Shown here piece by piece: positions 63,459 to 64,000 of a stretch of 64,000 nucleotides of DNA. The translations under genes and the position numbers were made by a program. The notes beneath the pieces were generated by a model. That model saw only the letters and a program-made list of their open reading frames with translations, was not told where the DNA came from and did no database searches. This DNA is from Iamia majanohamensis. Its GTDB lineage: Bacteria; Actinomycetota; Acidimicrobiia; Acidimicrobiales; Iamiaceae. Position 1 is the stretch's first letter. Each line of letters starts with the position of its first letter. The stretch spans positions 372,001 to 436,000 of the forward strand of contig NZ_CP116942.1 in the NCBI RefSeq assembly GCF_028532485.1, written 5' to 3'.

Positions 63459-64000
63459 TCAGGCGGGGCGGACCACCACGGTGCGGTCGACGTTGTCGGC
63501 CAGGGCACCGCCGTCGGCATCGGCCAGGCGGAGCTCGAGCTCCAGGGGCCCGGGCGCGTCGGGCACCACCAGCTGGACGGTGCCGACCCGCACGCAGGCG
63601 TCGGCGGGCACGTCGCCGGCGAAGCGCCAGGTGTGGTGGCCGCCGGCCCACGTGGCCCGGACCTCGGCCCGCACCCCGGGCACCTCGTCGCGCCGGTCCG
63701 ACACCACGTGCACGTCGAGGGCCAGCGGGTCCCCGGGGGCCACCGCCGCGGGGAGGCGGTCGGCGACCACGATGACGGGCCGGCACGCGGCCCGCAGCGC
63801 CGACCACGCCTCCTTGGGCACCCGGCGGTGGTCGAGCAGGGCGAAGGACACGGCCGGGTGGCTGTCGGCCAGGGAGAGCACGGCCACGCCCCCGGTGGGC
63901 CGGTACTTCAGCCGGCGCAGCTCCTCGACCTGCCGGCGCACGACGAGGGCCTGGTAGCGCTGGGTGGCGGCCTTCCAGCCCTCGTAGGTGGGGTGGTCCC
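63459..64000 (-). CDS. C-terminal part of a glycoside hydrolase family 2-like protein (5' end beyond window)
   Basis: The frame stays open to the window edge and gives about 180 residues. It begins with residues of the barrel end (HPTYEGWKAATQRYQALV), then RRLKYRPTGGVAVLSLADSH and FALLDHRRVPKEAW, a pattern of GH2/beta-mannosidase-like proteins, in which the last barrel strand is followed by sandwich domains. From residue about 85 a beta-sandwich follows (VHVVSDRRDEVPGVR to TVVVRPA). The catalytic acids would lie upstream, outside the window, so activity cannot be judged. It converges with the flavoprotein gene. Confidence 0.75.
   Translation of the reverse strand, partial: DHPTYEGWKAATQRYQALVVRRQVEELRRLKYRPTGGVAVLSLADSHPAVSFALLDHRRVPKEAWSALRAACRPVIVVADRLPAAVAPGDPLALDVHVVSDRRDEVPGVRAEVRATWAGGHHTWRFAGDVPADACVRVGTVQLVVPDAPGPLELELRLADADGGALADNVDRTVVVRPA

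Overview
The window is very GC-rich, gene-dense chromosomal DNA with strong G/C preference at third codon positions and many GTG starts. At about 13 genes a TANNNT -10 box lies only 6-9 bases before the start codon, the leaderless signature of actinobacteria. A DUF222/HNH gene, two LAxTG surface proteins, a DUF4012 protein, an M15 peptidase and a B-type succinate dehydrogenase also point to Actinomycetota. The overall mix suggests the class Acidimicrobiia (Iamia/Ilumatobacter-like), but this is an inference with no marker-gene proof. I saw no rRNA, tRNA, CRISPR array, insertion sequence, prophage or defence island.

Layout. 1-5056: end of an unknown gene, a Pro-rich membrane protein, then a purN-purH-folD-GNAT operon (purine synthesis and its folate supply). 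5087-7279: a small membrane protein and a DrrAB-type ABC exporter. 7481-12449: metF, a DUF4012 protein, a LAxTG surface protein and NADP isocitrate dehydrogenase. 12459-15355: an acyltransferase-SGNH membrane protein coupled to an exported lectin-like protein. 15426-23671: SRPBCC protein, aldehyde dehydrogenase, DUF4031, gamma-glutamylcyclotransferase, malate dehydrogenase, a zinc-finger membrane protein, an M15 lipoprotein, an Fpg/Nei glycosylase with an SCP2 protein, and a DUF7064-like protein. 23741-31164: a cell-envelope glycan block (AftD-like arabinosyltransferase, GT4-methyltransferase fusion, polytopic membrane protein). 31225-37167: second LAxTG protein, polytopic membrane protein, second lectin-like protein and the H+-pyrophosphatase. 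37563-42087: an osmoprotectant ABC transporter whose binding-protein gene runs convergent to the permease/ATPase operon. 42405-46149: methyltransferases, a P-loop kinase-like protein and a DUF222/HNH gene broken by one in-frame stop. 46310-49903: sdhCAB, with a 44-codon ORF exactly filling the gap between sdhA and sdhB. 50065-57771: DUF6777 protein, TetR, amidohydrolase plus hydrolase, GNAT and N-acyl-D-amino-acid deacylase. 58030-64000: aspS, an exported carotenoid oxygenase, an XRE-cupin regulator divergent from a CPFC flavoprotein, and the end of a GH2 glycosidase.

Functional links. PurN and PurH both use 10-formyl-THF, which FolD makes; MetF drains the same pool to methionine. Mdh, Icd and Sdh are three TCA-cycle steps. 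The envelope genes (AftD-like, GT4-MT, DUF4012, acyltransferase, LAxTG proteins) suggest a decorated cell surface.

The signals least explained by known genes are non-coding: a 62-bp tandem repeat with internal stems between the deacylase and aspS; a palindromic repeat of about 42 bp in three intergenic places; a second hairpin family with a fixed 27-nt loop in two places; a diverged direct repeat in the largest gene-free gap; a dyad and leader ORF upstream of the osmoprotectant operon; and the small ORF inside sdhCAB. No clearly new multi-gene system is evident.
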